DNA of 64,000 bases, from positions 668,963 through 732,962 of the forward strand of contig JAUIAY010000001.1 of NCBI GenBank assembly GCA_030425285.1, in the 5' to 3' direction. Made by a program: the position numbers and the translations under genes. The notes under the pieces are model-generated. The model made no database searches and was not told the DNA's origin. It was given only the letters and a program-made list of their open reading frames with translations. Shown one piece after another: positions 24,890 through 35,363 of the stretch. The first letter of the stretch is position 1. Each line of letters starts with the position of its first letter. The stretch comes from Bacteroidia bacterium. GTDB taxonomy: Bacteria; Bacteroidota; Bacteroidia; Flavobacteriales; Flavobacteriaceae.

Positions 24890-27800
24890 ATGAAAAAAAC
24901 ACTACTATTCATTATTTTAATGAGTACAGGGTTTGTTTTTTCTCAAAACAAATCTTTTTGGACAAAAGAAGCCATAAAGTCTTCGGCTTTTATTAAACAA
25001 AACAAACAGACTTTACCTAAAAATCAAACCTTTGGTTTAGACATTAATGGCCTAAAACAAACATTAAGCCAATCACCCAAACGGGAAGATTTTGCAAGAC
25101 AGTCAAATGTTATTGTATCGTTCCCGAATTCAGATGGGACCATGGAGCGTTTCAGAGTATTTGAAGCGTCTGTTTTTCACCCAGATTTACAAGCTAGATA
25201 TCCTGATATTCGCTCTTATGCAGGCCAAGGAATCGATGACCCTTCAGCAGTCATTCGCTTTAGTGTATCACCACAAGGGTTTCAAAGTATGAGCTTGTCT
25301 GCCAATAGACCAGCAACTTTTATAGAGTCTATTACTAGCGATGGAAATCTGTATGCAGCTTATAACCGTCAGGACAGAGTGAATACAGATGATGATTTTG
25401 TATGCGAAGTCTCCGACCAAATGCATACAAGTATTGACAGTGGAGACATGCACATGCGAAATGCGGATGATGCTATTTTAAGAACGTACAGATTGGCTGT
25501 TTCTACAACAGGTGAATATACAGCTTATCACGGAGGAACAAAAGCATTGGCATTGGCAGCGATAAATGCTACAATGACGCGTGTAAATGGTGTATTTGAA
25601 AATGATTTTAATGCTACCATGGTTTTGATAGCTAATAATGACGATGTTATTTATACTAATTCTAGTACAGATCCTTACAGCAATAATTACAATAGCCAAT
25701 TGCAATCAACATTAACAAGTGTTATTGGAGAATCCAATTATGATGTTGGACACCTTTTTGCCAGAGCATCTAATAATGGAAATGCTGGTTGTATCGGTTG
25801 CGTGTGCGTAAATGGTAGTAAGGGAAGTGCCTTTACATCTCGCACGGATCCAGAAGGAGACCCTTTTGATATAGATTATGTAGCTCATGAATTGGGACAT
25901 CAATTTGGAGCCAATCACACGTGGACATTTAATGGAAACGAAGGAACCAATGCCCAAATGGAGCCAGGAAGTGGTTCAACCATTATGGGTTATGCAGGAA
26001 TTACTGGTGCTACGGATGTTCAGTCTAATAGTGACCCATATTTCCATGCTAGATCTATAGAACAGGTTACCAATTATATTAAATCCAGAAGTTGTCAAAC
26101 CAATACCAGTACAGGTAATAATGTGCCTTCGGTAAATGCAGGTAATAATTATACCATTCCAAAAGGAACGCCATTTGTTTTAGAAGGAACTGCAACCGAT
26201 GCTGATTCAGGAGATGTATTAACCTATTGCTGGGAGCAGTATGATGAGAACAACGCCTCTACAACTTACCCAAGCACAACAGCTACTTCGGGTGTAGCAT
26301 TTAGATCATATAATCCAACAACAGATACTAAACGGTACTTCCCTAGGTTATCAACCATCAAATCTGGAAATACCTCGTGGCAATGGGAAGCAGTTCCCAA
26401 TGTGGCTCGAAATCTAAATTTCAGATTGACCGTTAGGGATAATAGAGCAGGAAGTGGCACCAATAATAGTGACGATATGGTTGTAACAGTTAATGGAACT
26501 GCAGGCCCTTTTGTAGTGAATTCTCCAAATTCAAATGTGACATGGAATGCAGGAACCACCCAGACGGTTTCTTGGAATGTTGCAGGGACAACAGGGAATG
26601 GTGTTAATGCAGCAAATGTTGATATTTTCTTATCAACTGATGGCGGTGATACCTATCCAATAGCTTTGGCAGTTGGCGTCCCTAATGATGGCTCCCATGA
26701 TATTGTTGTTCCTAACAATCAAGGAAATCAAAATAGAATTATGGTAAGAGGATCAAACAATATTTTCTTTGATATTTCAAACTCGAACTTTACCATTTCA
26801 GGACAGGTTGTTTGTAATGCAACAGTACCTACAGGATTAAACGCTTCAAGCGTTGGGTCTAATTCGGCAACGCTTTCTTGGAACTCTGTAGCTGGCGCAA
26901 CTTACGATGTGAGATATAGAGAAACGGGAACCACAACTTGGACAACCAATGCTGTAACTGGAGTGTCAACTTCTGTTTCTGGTCTAAATATATTGACGCA
27001 GTATGAAGCCCAAGTAAGAAGCAAGTGTAATGGTGGCAGTAATTCTACTTACAGTAGCTCAATAAACTTCACGACAACTGATGTTCAATTGAATTATTGT
27101 TCTTCAGCAAGCACCAATGTGAATGATGAATATATTGGTAGAGTTGAACTAAACACTATCGATAATAGTTCAGGAGCGCAATTTTATAGTGATTTCACAG
27201 GAGTATCAACAACTTTGACCAAGGGAAGTCAGTATACCATTACGGTAACACCTATTTGGACAGGTACTGTTTACAGTGAAGGATATTCTGTATGGATTGA
27301 CTATAACCGTGATGGGGATTTTAGTGATGCAGGCGAGCAAGTTTGGACACAAAATGCCACACAAAATTCACCGGTAAGCGGCTCTTTTACAATTCCGACT
27401 GGAGCTGTTGAAAATAGCACAACCATGCGGGTTTCCATGAAATATAATGGTGTGCCAACAGCTTGTGAAACTTTCCAGTATGGTGAAGTTGAAGATTATA
27501 CGGTTGTTATTGAGGGGTCAGGACCAGATACGCAAGCACCGAGCGCACCAACAAGTTTATCGGCTTCCAATACTACGACAACAACTACAGATTTAAACTG
27601 GAACACATCAACCGACAATGTAGGTGTAACAGGATACGATGTTTACCAAGGGGCTAGTGTTATCGCTTCGGTTTCAAGTACATCTTACCAAGTAACGGGC
27701 TTGAGTCCAAGCACATCATACGCATTTTCAGTGATCGCTAAAGATGCTGCAGGCAATGAATCTAACGCCAGTAACACAGCTAACGTTACAACTTTGGATC

Positions 27801-29326
27801 CACCAGATACGCAAGCGCCAAGCGCGCCAGCAAGTTTGTCAGCTTCCAATACGACTCAAACAACTACAGATTTAAGCTGGAATGCATCAACCGACAATGT
27901 AGGCGTAACAGGATACGATGTTTACCAAGGAGCTATTGTTATTGCAACTGTTTCTAGTACATCTTATCAGGTAACAGGGTTAAGTCCAAGTACAAATTAT
28001 ACATTTAGTGTTACCGCAAAGGATGCCACAGGCAATGAATCCAATGCCAGCAATACGGCTAATGTTACTACATTAGACCCAGTAGCAACTTGCGATGATG
28101 GTATTCAAAATGGCGATGAAACCGGAGTAGATTGTGGCGGTTCTTGTGAGCCTTGTCAAACAGGGTGTACCGATAATGAAGTAACGATTACAATTACTTT
28201 TGATAATTATCCAGAAGAAACTTCTTGGAGTTTAGTTAATGATTCTGGGCAAACAGTAGCATCTGGTGGAACCTATGGAAGTCAGCCAGATGGTTCAACT
28301 TTTTCAGAAACATTGTGTTTACCGGATGATTGTTATACGTTTACAATTAATGATACTTATGGTGATGGTATTTGCTGTTCTTATGGCAATGGATCGTATT
28401 CAGTTACAGGATCAACAGGAACGTTAGCTTCAGGAGGGTCTTTTACGAATTCAGATGTAACAAACTTCTGTTTAGGAGACCCGCCAGCACCAACTTGTGA
28501 TGATGGTATTCAAAACGGCGATGAAACCGGAGTTGATTGCGGTGGCTCGTCTTGTGCTCCTTGTTCTACTGGAGGAAACGTTACATTATTGGAAGGTTAT
28601 TTTGAAACTGGCTGGGATGGCTGGTCTGATGGTGGAAGTGATGTAGCGCGTTATTCAGGTTCTCGTTCCTATGAGGGTAACTATTCAATTCAATTACGAG
28701 ATAATTCCGGCACTGCTTCTGCAATGACGTCTCAATCTTTAAACCTAACACCGTTTACACAGGTTGAGGTAACATTTTATTTCTATGCTTACAGTATGGA
28801 AAATGGTGAAGACTTCTGGTTACGTTATTATAATGGCTCATCTTGGTCAACTGTAGCTAGTTATGCTAGAGGAACTAATTTTAACAATAATACGTTCTAT
28901 ACGGCAACAGTTACTTTAGATGCTTCGCAGTATAATTTTGCTTCAAATGCCCAATTTAGATTCCAATGTGATGCCAGTAACAATAGTGATTATATTTATA
29001 TTGATCAGGTTACGGTAACTGGTATTTCAGGTACAGTTAGAGGAAACAACGATAGCATTGTTGCTGTTGGAGGCCTTGATGACAGTGATGCATTTGGAGA
29101 TCAGGAAATACTGCTTTTCCCTAACCCAGTGAAAGGTAGTATTCTAAATGTTAAGCTTCCAAGAAATGAAGATGCTGCATATACAATTGTTAATATGTTA
29201 GGGCAAACCGTTTTAAGGGGTAATTCTATTTCCAATGTCAATGTAAGTTCATTGGAAGCTGGTGTTTATTTTATTAAAGTAAATGAAGGTGAAGAAATTA
29301 TCACTAAAAAGTTTATAAGACAATAA
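24890..29326 (+). CDS. Secreted M12B-like metalloprotease with FN3, GEVED and T9SS sorting domains
   Basis: 1478 residues. The signal peptide is at about 1-19, followed by a propeptide to about 195. The reprolysin-like zinc protease domain carries HELGHQFGANH, starting at His333. Then come a cadherin/PKD-like domain (about 420-545), a beta-sandwich (545-640), an FN3 domain (650-725), a GEVED domain (about 735-875), two near-identical FN3 repeats with a 93-residue period (about 880-1065), two Cys-rich CDDGIQNGDETGVDCGG modules, a carbohydrate-binding-like beta domain and a T9SS sorting tail (LLFPNPVKGS, then KKFIRQ). It is secreted and probably degrades extracellular protein. A shared ancestor with the next gene is clear. 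Confidence 0.92.
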   Translation: MKKTLLFIILMSTGFVFSQNKSFWTKEAIKSSAFIKQNKQTLPKNQTFGLDINGLKQTLSQSPKREDFARQSNVIVSFPNSDGTMERFRVFEASVFHPDLQARYPDIRSYAGQGIDDPSAVIRFSVSPQGFQSMSLSANRPATFIESITSDGNLYAAYNRQDRVNTDDDFVCEVSDQMHTSIDSGDMHMRNADDAILRTYRLAVSTTGEYTAYHGGTKALALAAINATMTRVNGVFENDFNATMVLIANNDDVIYTNSSTDPYSNNYNSQLQSTLTSVIGESNYDVGHLFARASNNGNAGCIGCVCVNGSKGSAFTSRTDPEGDPFDIDYVAHELGHQFGANHTWTFNGNEGTNAQMEPGSGSTIMGYAGITGATDVQSNSDPYFHARSIEQVTNYIKSRSCQTNTSTGNNVPSVNAGNNYTIPKGTPFVLEGTATDADSGDVLTYCWEQYDENNASTTYPSTTATSGVAFRSYNPTTDTKRYFPRLSTIKSGNTSWQWEAVPNVARNLNFRLTVRDNRAGSGTNNSDDMVVTVNGTAGPFVVNSPNSNVTWNAGTTQTVSWNVAGTTGNGVNAANVDIFLSTDGGDTYPIALAVGVPNDGSHDIVVPNNQGNQNRIMVRGSNNIFFDISNSNFTISGQVVCNATVPTGLNASSVGSNSATLSWNSVAGATYDVRYRETGTTTWTTNAVTGVSTSVSGLNILTQYEAQVRSKCNGGSNSTYSSSINFTTTDVQLNYCSSASTNVNDEYIGRVELNTIDNSSGAQFYSDFTGVSTTLTKGSQYTITVTPIWTGTVYSEGYSVWIDYNRDGDFSDAGEQVWTQNATQNSPVSGSFTIPTGAVENSTTMRVSMKYNGVPTACETFQYGEVEDYTVVIEGSGPDTQAPSAPTSLSASNTTTTTTDLNWNTSTDNVGVTGYDVYQGASVIASVSSTSYQVTGLSPSTSYAFSVIAKDAAGNESNASNTANVTTLDPPDTQAPSAPASLSASNTTQTTTDLSWNASTDNVGVTGYDVYQGAIVIATVSSTSYQVTGLSPSTNYTFSVTAKDATGNESNASNTANVTTLDPVATCDDGIQNGDETGVDCGGSCEPCQTGCTDNEVTITITFDNYPEETSWSLVNDSGQTVASGGTYGSQPDGSTFSETLCLPDDCYTFTINDTYGDGICCSYGNGSYSVTGSTGTLASGGSFTNSDVTNFCLGDPPAPTCDDGIQNGDETGVDCGGSSCAPCSTGGNVTLLEGYFETGWDGWSDGGSDVARYSGSRSYEGNYSIQLRDNSGTASAMTSQSLNLTPFTQVEVTFYFYAYSMENGEDFWLRYYNGSSWSTVASYARGTNFNNNTFYTATVTLDASQYNFASNAQFRFQCDASNNSDYIYIDQVTVTGISGTVRGNNDSIVAVGGLDDSDAFGDQEILLFPNPVKGSILNVKLPRNEDAAYTIVNMLGQTVLRGNSISNVNVSSLEAGVYFIKVNEGEEIITKKFIRQ
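27524..28081 (+). repeat. Tandem FN3-encoding repeat
   Basis: Two consecutive copies of about 279 bp inside the first metalloprotease gene, beginning at 27524 and 27803 with the same CCAGATACGCAAGC sequence. The encoded FN3 domains share long identical segments (STDNVGVTGYDVYQGA, SSTSYQVTGLSPST, GNESNASNTANVTTLDP), which indicates a recent duplication or gene conversion. Confidence 0.85.
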
Positions 29327-29346
29327 TAATGGGCATTTGTCCAATT

Positions 29347-29380
29347 AAAAAAATCCAGATTATATTATCTGGATTTTTTT
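29347..29380 (+). terminator. Terminator after the first metalloprotease
   Basis: Stem AAAAAAATCCAGAT / ATCTGGATTTTTTT with a six-base loop, 20 bases after the stop. The core is closely related to the terminator of the paralogous gene at 34599-34629. Confidence 0.85.
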
Positions 29381-29486
29381 GTTTCTATAACTAGCGATGG
29401 TTTAGGATGTTATAATTAGGATTCAAACAAAATAATTACGTATTTAGCAATTGTGATTCATTGTTTTACGTTGATAAATTAAATTC

Positions 29487-32400
29487 ATGAAAAAAATACT
29501 ACTATTCATTATCTTAATGAGTACAGGATTTGTTTTTTCTCAAAACAAATCTTTTTGGACAAAAGAAGCAGTAAAATCTACAACTTCAATTAAGGAAAGC
29601 AAAAAAGCTTTGCCAAAAAATCAAATCTTTAGTTTGGACATTAACAGTTTAAAACAAGTCCTCGCCCAAACACCTAAACGGAATGACCACTCACGACAAT
29701 CAAATGTTATTTTGTCCTTTCCAAGTTCGGAAGGTACTATGGAGCGTTTCAGAGTATATGAAGCATCGGTAATGCATTCAGACCTACAGGCTAGATATCC
29801 AGATATACGTTCATACGCAGGTCAGGGAATCGATGACCCCTCTGCAGTCATTAGATTTAGTGTTTCTCCTTTGGGCTTCCAAAGCATGCGGTTATCTGCC
29901 AACGGTCCAGCAACCTTTATTGAGTCAATTTCAGAAGATGGGCAATTATATACTGCCTTTGACCGTGCTGAAAGAATAGATAGGCAAAATCGTTTTGAAT
30001 GCGAAATTTCTGAAGATTTAAACCATCAAGTAATGGGACTCTCTTCAATGATGCGAAATGCAGACGACGGTGTCTTAAGAACTTATAGATTGGCTGTTTC
30101 AACAACTGGTGAATATACCAATTACCACGGAGGGACTAAACCATTGGCTTTGGCTGCTATTGTTCAAACAATGACTCGAGTAAATGGTATTTTTGAGATT
30201 GATTTTAATGTTAACATGACATTAATTGCTAATACAGACGATGTTATTTATACAAATGCAGCTTCAGATCCTTATACAGGATCGTATAATTCACAGCTTC
30301 AATCTACTTTGACTAGTGTAATTGGAGAGGCCAATTATGATATAGGGCATTTATTTGTACAAGGTTCAAATAATGGTAATGCAGGCTGTATAGGATGTGT
30401 TTGTGTTAATAACCAAAAAGGTAGTGGATTTACGTCTTTAACGGCACCTGAAGGGGATCTGTTTGATGTGGATTATGTAGCTCATGAAATGGGTCACCAA
30501 TTTGGTGCTAACCATACTTGGACTTTCAACGGAAACGAAGGGACTAATGTCCAAGTAGAGCCAGGAAGCGGTTCAACTATTATGAGTTATGCTGGTATTA
30601 CTGGAGCTACAGATGTCCAAGATTTTGTACACCCTAATTTCCATGCGGTTTCAATTGAGCAAGTAACTGATTATGTAAAAAGTACAAGCTGCCAAACCAA
30701 TACTAATACAGGAAATTCAGTTCCTAGTGTAGATGCTGGGGCTAATTATACAATTCCAAGAGGAACGGCCTTTGTTTTAGAGGGCACAGCCACTGACGCT
30801 GATGCAGGAGATGTATTAAGTTATTGTTGGGAACAAATGGACGAAAATAATGCATCAACTACGTACCCAAGCACAACAGCGACATCAGGTGTAGCATTTA
30901 GAGCTTACGAGCCTGTAACAGATAATAAACGATATTTTCCGAGGTTGGAAACTATAAAAACTGGTGCTACGTCTTGGCAATGGGAAGCCGTTCCAAATGT
31001 GGCAAGAACATTGAATTTCAGGTTAACGGTAAGAGATAATGTTGCTGGAGGAGGCACTAATAATAGCGACGATATGGTGGTGACGGTTAATACTACTGCT
31101 GGGCCATTTGTTGTAACCTCACCAAACACTAGTGTTTCTTGGGATGCAGGAACCACACAAACAGTAACATGGAATGTAGCTGGAACTAATGGAAACGGTG
31201 TGAATGCTGCCAATGTAGATATCTTCTTATCAACTGATGGAGGAGATACCTATCCAATAACTTTAGCTACTGGTGTTACAAATAATGGCTCCCATGATAT
31301 TGTTGTTCCAAACAACCCTGGATCACAAAATAGAATTATGGTTAGAGGTTCAAACCACATTTTCTTCGACATTTCAAATGCAGATTTTACTATTAATCTA
31401 TCTACACCTACGTATTCTTTGGCTGTTTCTCCTGATTCTAATGAATCGTGTACACCTGCTACGGCTGATTATACTATAGATTTAACATCTTTTTTAGGGT
31501 TTAATTCTCCTGTAACACTATCTACTTCTGGGTTACCTGCAGGAGCAACAGGTAATTTTTCAATAAATCCTGTAACACCAACAGGTAGTTCGATTTTAAC
31601 TTTAGATCCTGGAACCGCTAATTTTGGAACTTATACTATAACAATCACAGGTAATGGTGGTGGGATTACGCGAAACTTTGATATAAGTTACACCATTTCT
31701 CCTGGTTTATTAGATGTGACAACATTGATTTCGCCTACAAATGGACAACTGGCTGTAAGCACCTCTCCAACTTTAAGTTGGAACTCTGTTGCAAACAGTG
31801 ATTCTTATGAATTGGTTGTTGCAACCGATTCAGGATTATCAAATGTTGTTTCTTCCCAAACAGGATTGACTAATACATCTGCATCACTTTCTGGGCTTTC
31901 TTATAGTACAGATTATTTTTGGAGAGTTAGGGCAGTTAATAATTGTACTAATGGAAATTGGTCGCCTATTTGGCAGTTCACGACTGACCAGGCACCGCAA
32001 TGTACAGGAACTATTATAAATACCTATCCGTATTTGGAGACCTTTGATTCTGGAATTGGTGATTGGTCACAAGCGGCTGGTGATGATGGTAACTGGACTC
32101 TTGATGCTAATGGAACACCATCAGGTTCAACGGGCCCATCAGATGATATAACTGGAGGAGGCAACTACTTTTACACAGAAGCTTCAACAATTGGTGGTGG
32201 TCTTGGATCTAATGCTACAGTTTTACTAAATAGCCCATGTTATGATTTAACAGGTCTTTCTGAAGCCTATTTTTCATTTTATTACCATATGTATGGATTT
32301 ACAATGGGATCTTTGGATTTGGAAATATCAGTTGATGATGGTTCTACATGGACCAATATTTTTACGTTAAGTGGAAATCAAGGAAATGAGTGGTTTAATG

Positions 32401-34577
32401 AAACTATAGATTTAAACGCTTACGTTGGAGGCAATGTTAAGTTCAGATTTATAGGGACTACAGGGAACAACTATTGGAGCGATATAGCCATTGACCATAT
32501 AGGTATAACAGATGTTTTTGTACCAAACTATTGTCAATCTAACGGGAATAGTACTGTTGACGAATATATAGGCCGTGTTCAATTAGCAAGTATCGATAAT
32601 ACCTCGGGAGCAGGAACAACCAGTACGGGTTATTCTGATTTCACAAGTATAAGTGCAGATTTGTTTAGTGGCACACAATATAATATAACCATTACACCTG
32701 TTTGGACTGGAACGATTTATAATGAAGGTTATGCCGTATGGATAGATTATAATTATGACGGAGACTTTGATGATTCTGGAGAATTAGTATGGACGCAGGC
32801 TCCTACCCAAAATACACCTGTTAGCGGAAGCTTTACAGTGCCTGATGATATTGCTTTTGAAGAAAGTACCAGAATGCGTGTTTCTTTAAAATATAATGGA
32901 ATTCCTACGTCATGTGAATCATTTAATTGGGGTGAAGTAGAAGACTATACCATTAATTTAAAGTATGACGGTCTTCTTTATATTGACAATTCTTGGGTCC
33001 CTAATGCACCAACAGATTTGACGGGTACTGTTAATGCACTCGTTTATAATGGATCATATAACATGAGTTCCGATGTTGCCTTAAATGACTTAACAGTAAA
33101 TTCAGGTGCAGCTCTAGAAGTGTTAGAAACTGGTTCAATAGTTTTAAATGGTGATTTAACCAACAATGGGAATGTTACCTTTAATTCAGTATCTGATCAG
33201 TATTCAAGTCTTATTTTAAATGGGAGTGCTACAGGAAATGTTTCTTACAGACGCCACGTTAATATTAATGCTAGTTCAGGAGGAAATGATTTAATATCGG
33301 CACCACTTACTGGCCAAACTTTTGGTGATTTTGCATCTTTAAATGCGAATATGTTTTCTAATCCGTCTAATCCATCTGAAAAATTATTTGGGCCATTTGA
33401 TAAGGCAACAGAATCCTATCTAACTTATGATGTTGATATTCCTGCTGAAGCAGCAATAACTCTTGATCCAGGTATAGGATACAGAGCAGCCACAACAGAT
33501 AATGGTACTTTTACATTTAATGGTACGGTGAATACTGGTAATGTTAATGTGAGCATATTTAACTCTGGTACTGTTTATCCTGAATGGAATTTGGTAGGCA
33601 ACCCTTATCCTTCATATATCACACTTTCAGATTTTTTAAATGATAATGTTTCAGAGCTGTTACCCACAAGCGCTGCAGTTTATGGGTATGATGGTGATGC
33701 TTCTGATGGTTGGACTATTTGGAACCAAGCTTATGCTTTAGCAAACCCGAATGCGTTAATTACTCCAGGTCAAGGATTTTTGGTGTCTTCTAAAGTTGGT
33801 GGAGGTACTGTTTCATTTTCACCTAACAGTCGTACTATTGGTTCAAGTGACGATTTCATTTCTGGAAGAAATAGTCAAAGAAATGATCTAGCTTACTTAA
33901 GGATTCAAATGTCAAATGGTACAGATAGCTTTAATACCGATTTTTATTTTACAGATTTTGCAACAAGAGCGATGGATGTTGGTTACGATGCTACTGTCTT
34001 TAATGGAACAGCACCAAGCTTTGCTATTTATTCTGCATTGGTTGAAGGTCATGAAGGGAATGACATAGCTATCCAATCGGTTGGTTATGATGAATTCAAT
34101 CAAAGCATTGTTATTCCATTAGGTATTAATGCCTCCCAAGGGCAACAAATAACAGTTGAAATAGCAGTTAATAGTTTGCCAGACAATATCAATGTGTATT
34201 TAGAAGACACTGTTTTGAATACATTTACTTTATTAAATGAATCTGATTATGTATTGTCAGTATCAAGTTCATTATCTGGGCTTGGACGCTATTTTTTACA
34301 TTTTGAATCGCAAACGTTAACAAACCAAGAACACAATTTAGATAGTGTATTGATATTTACACATAGCAATCCTAAAACCATTGTTATTAAGGGGCTTTTA
34401 ACAGAAAACACTGTTGCAAAGGTTTATGATATTCAAGGAAGATTAGTTCTGTCTTCGACACTGGAAGAAAATTCTACTTTAAATGAAATAGATGCAAACA
34501 ATGTAGCTTCTGGCGTATATGTCATACAGTTGGAAAGTGATTCCAGTAACAAATCCCAAAAAATTATTATTAAGTAG
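29487..34577 (+). CDS. Secreted M12B-like metalloprotease, tandem paralog with T9SS sorting domain
   Basis: 1696 residues. The first ~640 residues are highly similar to the preceding gene: the same signal peptide, propeptide and zinc site HEMGHQFGANH, again starting at His333. After that the architecture differs: a beta-sandwich, an FN3-like domain (about 755-835), a MAM-like domain (LETFDSGIGDWSQAAGDDGN region), a GEVED domain (YCQSNGNSTVDEYIGRV onward), a long C-terminal region with repeated beta strands and a T9SS tail ending KIIIK. The different C-terminal modules suggest different substrates or surfaces. It has its own upstream gap of 160 bases and its own terminator. Confidence 0.92.
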   Translation: MKKILLFIILMSTGFVFSQNKSFWTKEAVKSTTSIKESKKALPKNQIFSLDINSLKQVLAQTPKRNDHSRQSNVILSFPSSEGTMERFRVYEASVMHSDLQARYPDIRSYAGQGIDDPSAVIRFSVSPLGFQSMRLSANGPATFIESISEDGQLYTAFDRAERIDRQNRFECEISEDLNHQVMGLSSMMRNADDGVLRTYRLAVSTTGEYTNYHGGTKPLALAAIVQTMTRVNGIFEIDFNVNMTLIANTDDVIYTNAASDPYTGSYNSQLQSTLTSVIGEANYDIGHLFVQGSNNGNAGCIGCVCVNNQKGSGFTSLTAPEGDLFDVDYVAHEMGHQFGANHTWTFNGNEGTNVQVEPGSGSTIMSYAGITGATDVQDFVHPNFHAVSIEQVTDYVKSTSCQTNTNTGNSVPSVDAGANYTIPRGTAFVLEGTATDADAGDVLSYCWEQMDENNASTTYPSTTATSGVAFRAYEPVTDNKRYFPRLETIKTGATSWQWEAVPNVARTLNFRLTVRDNVAGGGTNNSDDMVVTVNTTAGPFVVTSPNTSVSWDAGTTQTVTWNVAGTNGNGVNAANVDIFLSTDGGDTYPITLATGVTNNGSHDIVVPNNPGSQNRIMVRGSNHIFFDISNADFTINLSTPTYSLAVSPDSNESCTPATADYTIDLTSFLGFNSPVTLSTSGLPAGATGNFSINPVTPTGSSILTLDPGTANFGTYTITITGNGGGITRNFDISYTISPGLLDVTTLISPTNGQLAVSTSPTLSWNSVANSDSYELVVATDSGLSNVVSSQTGLTNTSASLSGLSYSTDYFWRVRAVNNCTNGNWSPIWQFTTDQAPQCTGTIINTYPYLETFDSGIGDWSQAAGDDGNWTLDANGTPSGSTGPSDDITGGGNYFYTEASTIGGGLGSNATVLLNSPCYDLTGLSEAYFSFYYHMYGFTMGSLDLEISVDDGSTWTNIFTLSGNQGNEWFNETIDLNAYVGGNVKFRFIGTTGNNYWSDIAIDHIGITDVFVPNYCQSNGNSTVDEYIGRVQLASIDNTSGAGTTSTGYSDFTSISADLFSGTQYNITITPVWTGTIYNEGYAVWIDYNYDGDFDDSGELVWTQAPTQNTPVSGSFTVPDDIAFEESTRMRVSLKYNGIPTSCESFNWGEVEDYTINLKYDGLLYIDNSWVPNAPTDLTGTVNALVYNGSYNMSSDVALNDLTVNSGAALEVLETGSIVLNGDLTNNGNVTFNSVSDQYSSLILNGSATGNVSYRRHVNINASSGGNDLISAPLTGQTFGDFASLNANMFSNPSNPSEKLFGPFDKATESYLTYDVDIPAEAAITLDPGIGYRAATTDNGTFTFNGTVNTGNVNVSIFNSGTVYPEWNLVGNPYPSYITLSDFLNDNVSELLPTSAAVYGYDGDASDGWTIWNQAYALANPNALITPGQGFLVSSKVGGGTVSFSPNSRTIGSSDDFISGRNSQRNDLAYLRIQMSNGTDSFNTDFYFTDFATRAMDVGYDATVFNGTAPSFAIYSALVEGHEGNDIAIQSVGYDEFNQSIVIPLGINASQGQQITVEIAVNSLPDNINVYLEDTVLNTFTLLNESDYVLSVSSSLSGLGRYFLHFESQTLTNQEHNLDSVLIFTHSNPKTIVIKGLLTENTVAKVYDIQGRLVLSSTLEENSTLNEIDANNVASGVYVIQLESDSSNKSQKIIIK

Positions 34578-34598
34578 TAAAATAAATAGATTGATAAA

Positions 34599-34629
34599 AA
34601 AAGTCCAGATTTTAAATCTGGACTTTTTT
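34599..34629 (+). terminator. Terminator after the second metalloprotease
   Basis: Stem AAAGTCCAGATTT / AAATCTGGACTTT with flanking A- and T-runs. It lies between convergent genes (next stop at 34632) and can work in both directions. Confidence 0.85.
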
Positions 34630-34631
34630 AT

Positions 34632-35345
34632 TTATATATGAACAATTTCGTTATCGTGGAGTAATTCGTCACCTCGTAAACGTAAAAATATTTGCGCAAC
34701 GGCTACAGTGTCTTTTTCGCAATAGGTGATTATACGGTCAATGTTGTTTTCTTCATAGTATACTCTATAAACCTCACTGCCATCAATATCATCTTTTGGA
34801 GAAGGAATGCCCAAAACATTCGTCAATAACTTTAATGAAGTGTATGTTTTATAATCTCCAAATTTCCACAATTCCAAAGTGTCGAGGTGAGGTACTTCCC
34901 ATGGTTTTTTGCCAAACAGATTTAATTTATATGGCAATTCAATATTATGAATTATCATACGCCTGGCTATATACGGGAAGTCAAATTCCTTGCCATTATG
35001 GGCACAAAGTAAATGTTTGTTTTGACTAAAATGCGTTATAAGAAGATTTTTAAAGTCCTTCAATATTTTTACTTCATCACCATAAAATGATGTGACGCGA
35101 AATGTTCTTACATCGCCTTGCATTTTAAAATAGCCCACAGAAATACAGATTATTTTGCCAAATTCTGCCCAAATACCAGCACGATCATAAAATTCTTCAG
35201 CAGTATAGTCTTCTTTACGTTGGTATTGTGATTTGGTTTCCCAAAGAATTTGTTTGGTGTCGTCTAAATCTGAAAAATGTTGTGTTTCTGGAACCGTTTC
35301 AATGTCCAAAAAAAGAATGTTTTCAAGATTTAGTTTGCTAATCAT
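34632..35345 (-). CDS. 3'-5' exonuclease, DEDDy family (PolB-like)
   Basis: 237 residues. Ribonuclease H-like fold with the DEDDy motifs in order: LDIETVPETQ near the N-terminus (Exo I Asp and Glu), HNGKEFDFPYIARR (Exo II Asp), and YCEKDTVAVAQI (Exo III Tyr and Asp). There is no polymerase domain, so it is a stand-alone exonuclease like the predicted PolB-type exonucleases of Bacteroidota. It probably acts in DNA repair. It starts 18 bases after the S41 peptidase gene and may be cotranscribed with it. Confidence 0.88.
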   Translation of the reverse strand: MISKLNLENILFLDIETVPETQHFSDLDDTKQILWETKSQYQRKEDYTAEEFYDRAGIWAEFGKIICISVGYFKMQGDVRTFRVTSFYGDEVKILKDFKNLLITHFSQNKHLLCAHNGKEFDFPYIARRMIIHNIELPYKLNLFGKKPWEVPHLDTLELWKFGDYKTYTSLKLLTNVLGIPSPKDDIDGSEVYRVYYEENNIDRIITYCEKDTVAVAQIFLRLRGDELLHDNEIVHI

Positions 35346-35363
35346 AAAGTGGCTTTTTATGAG

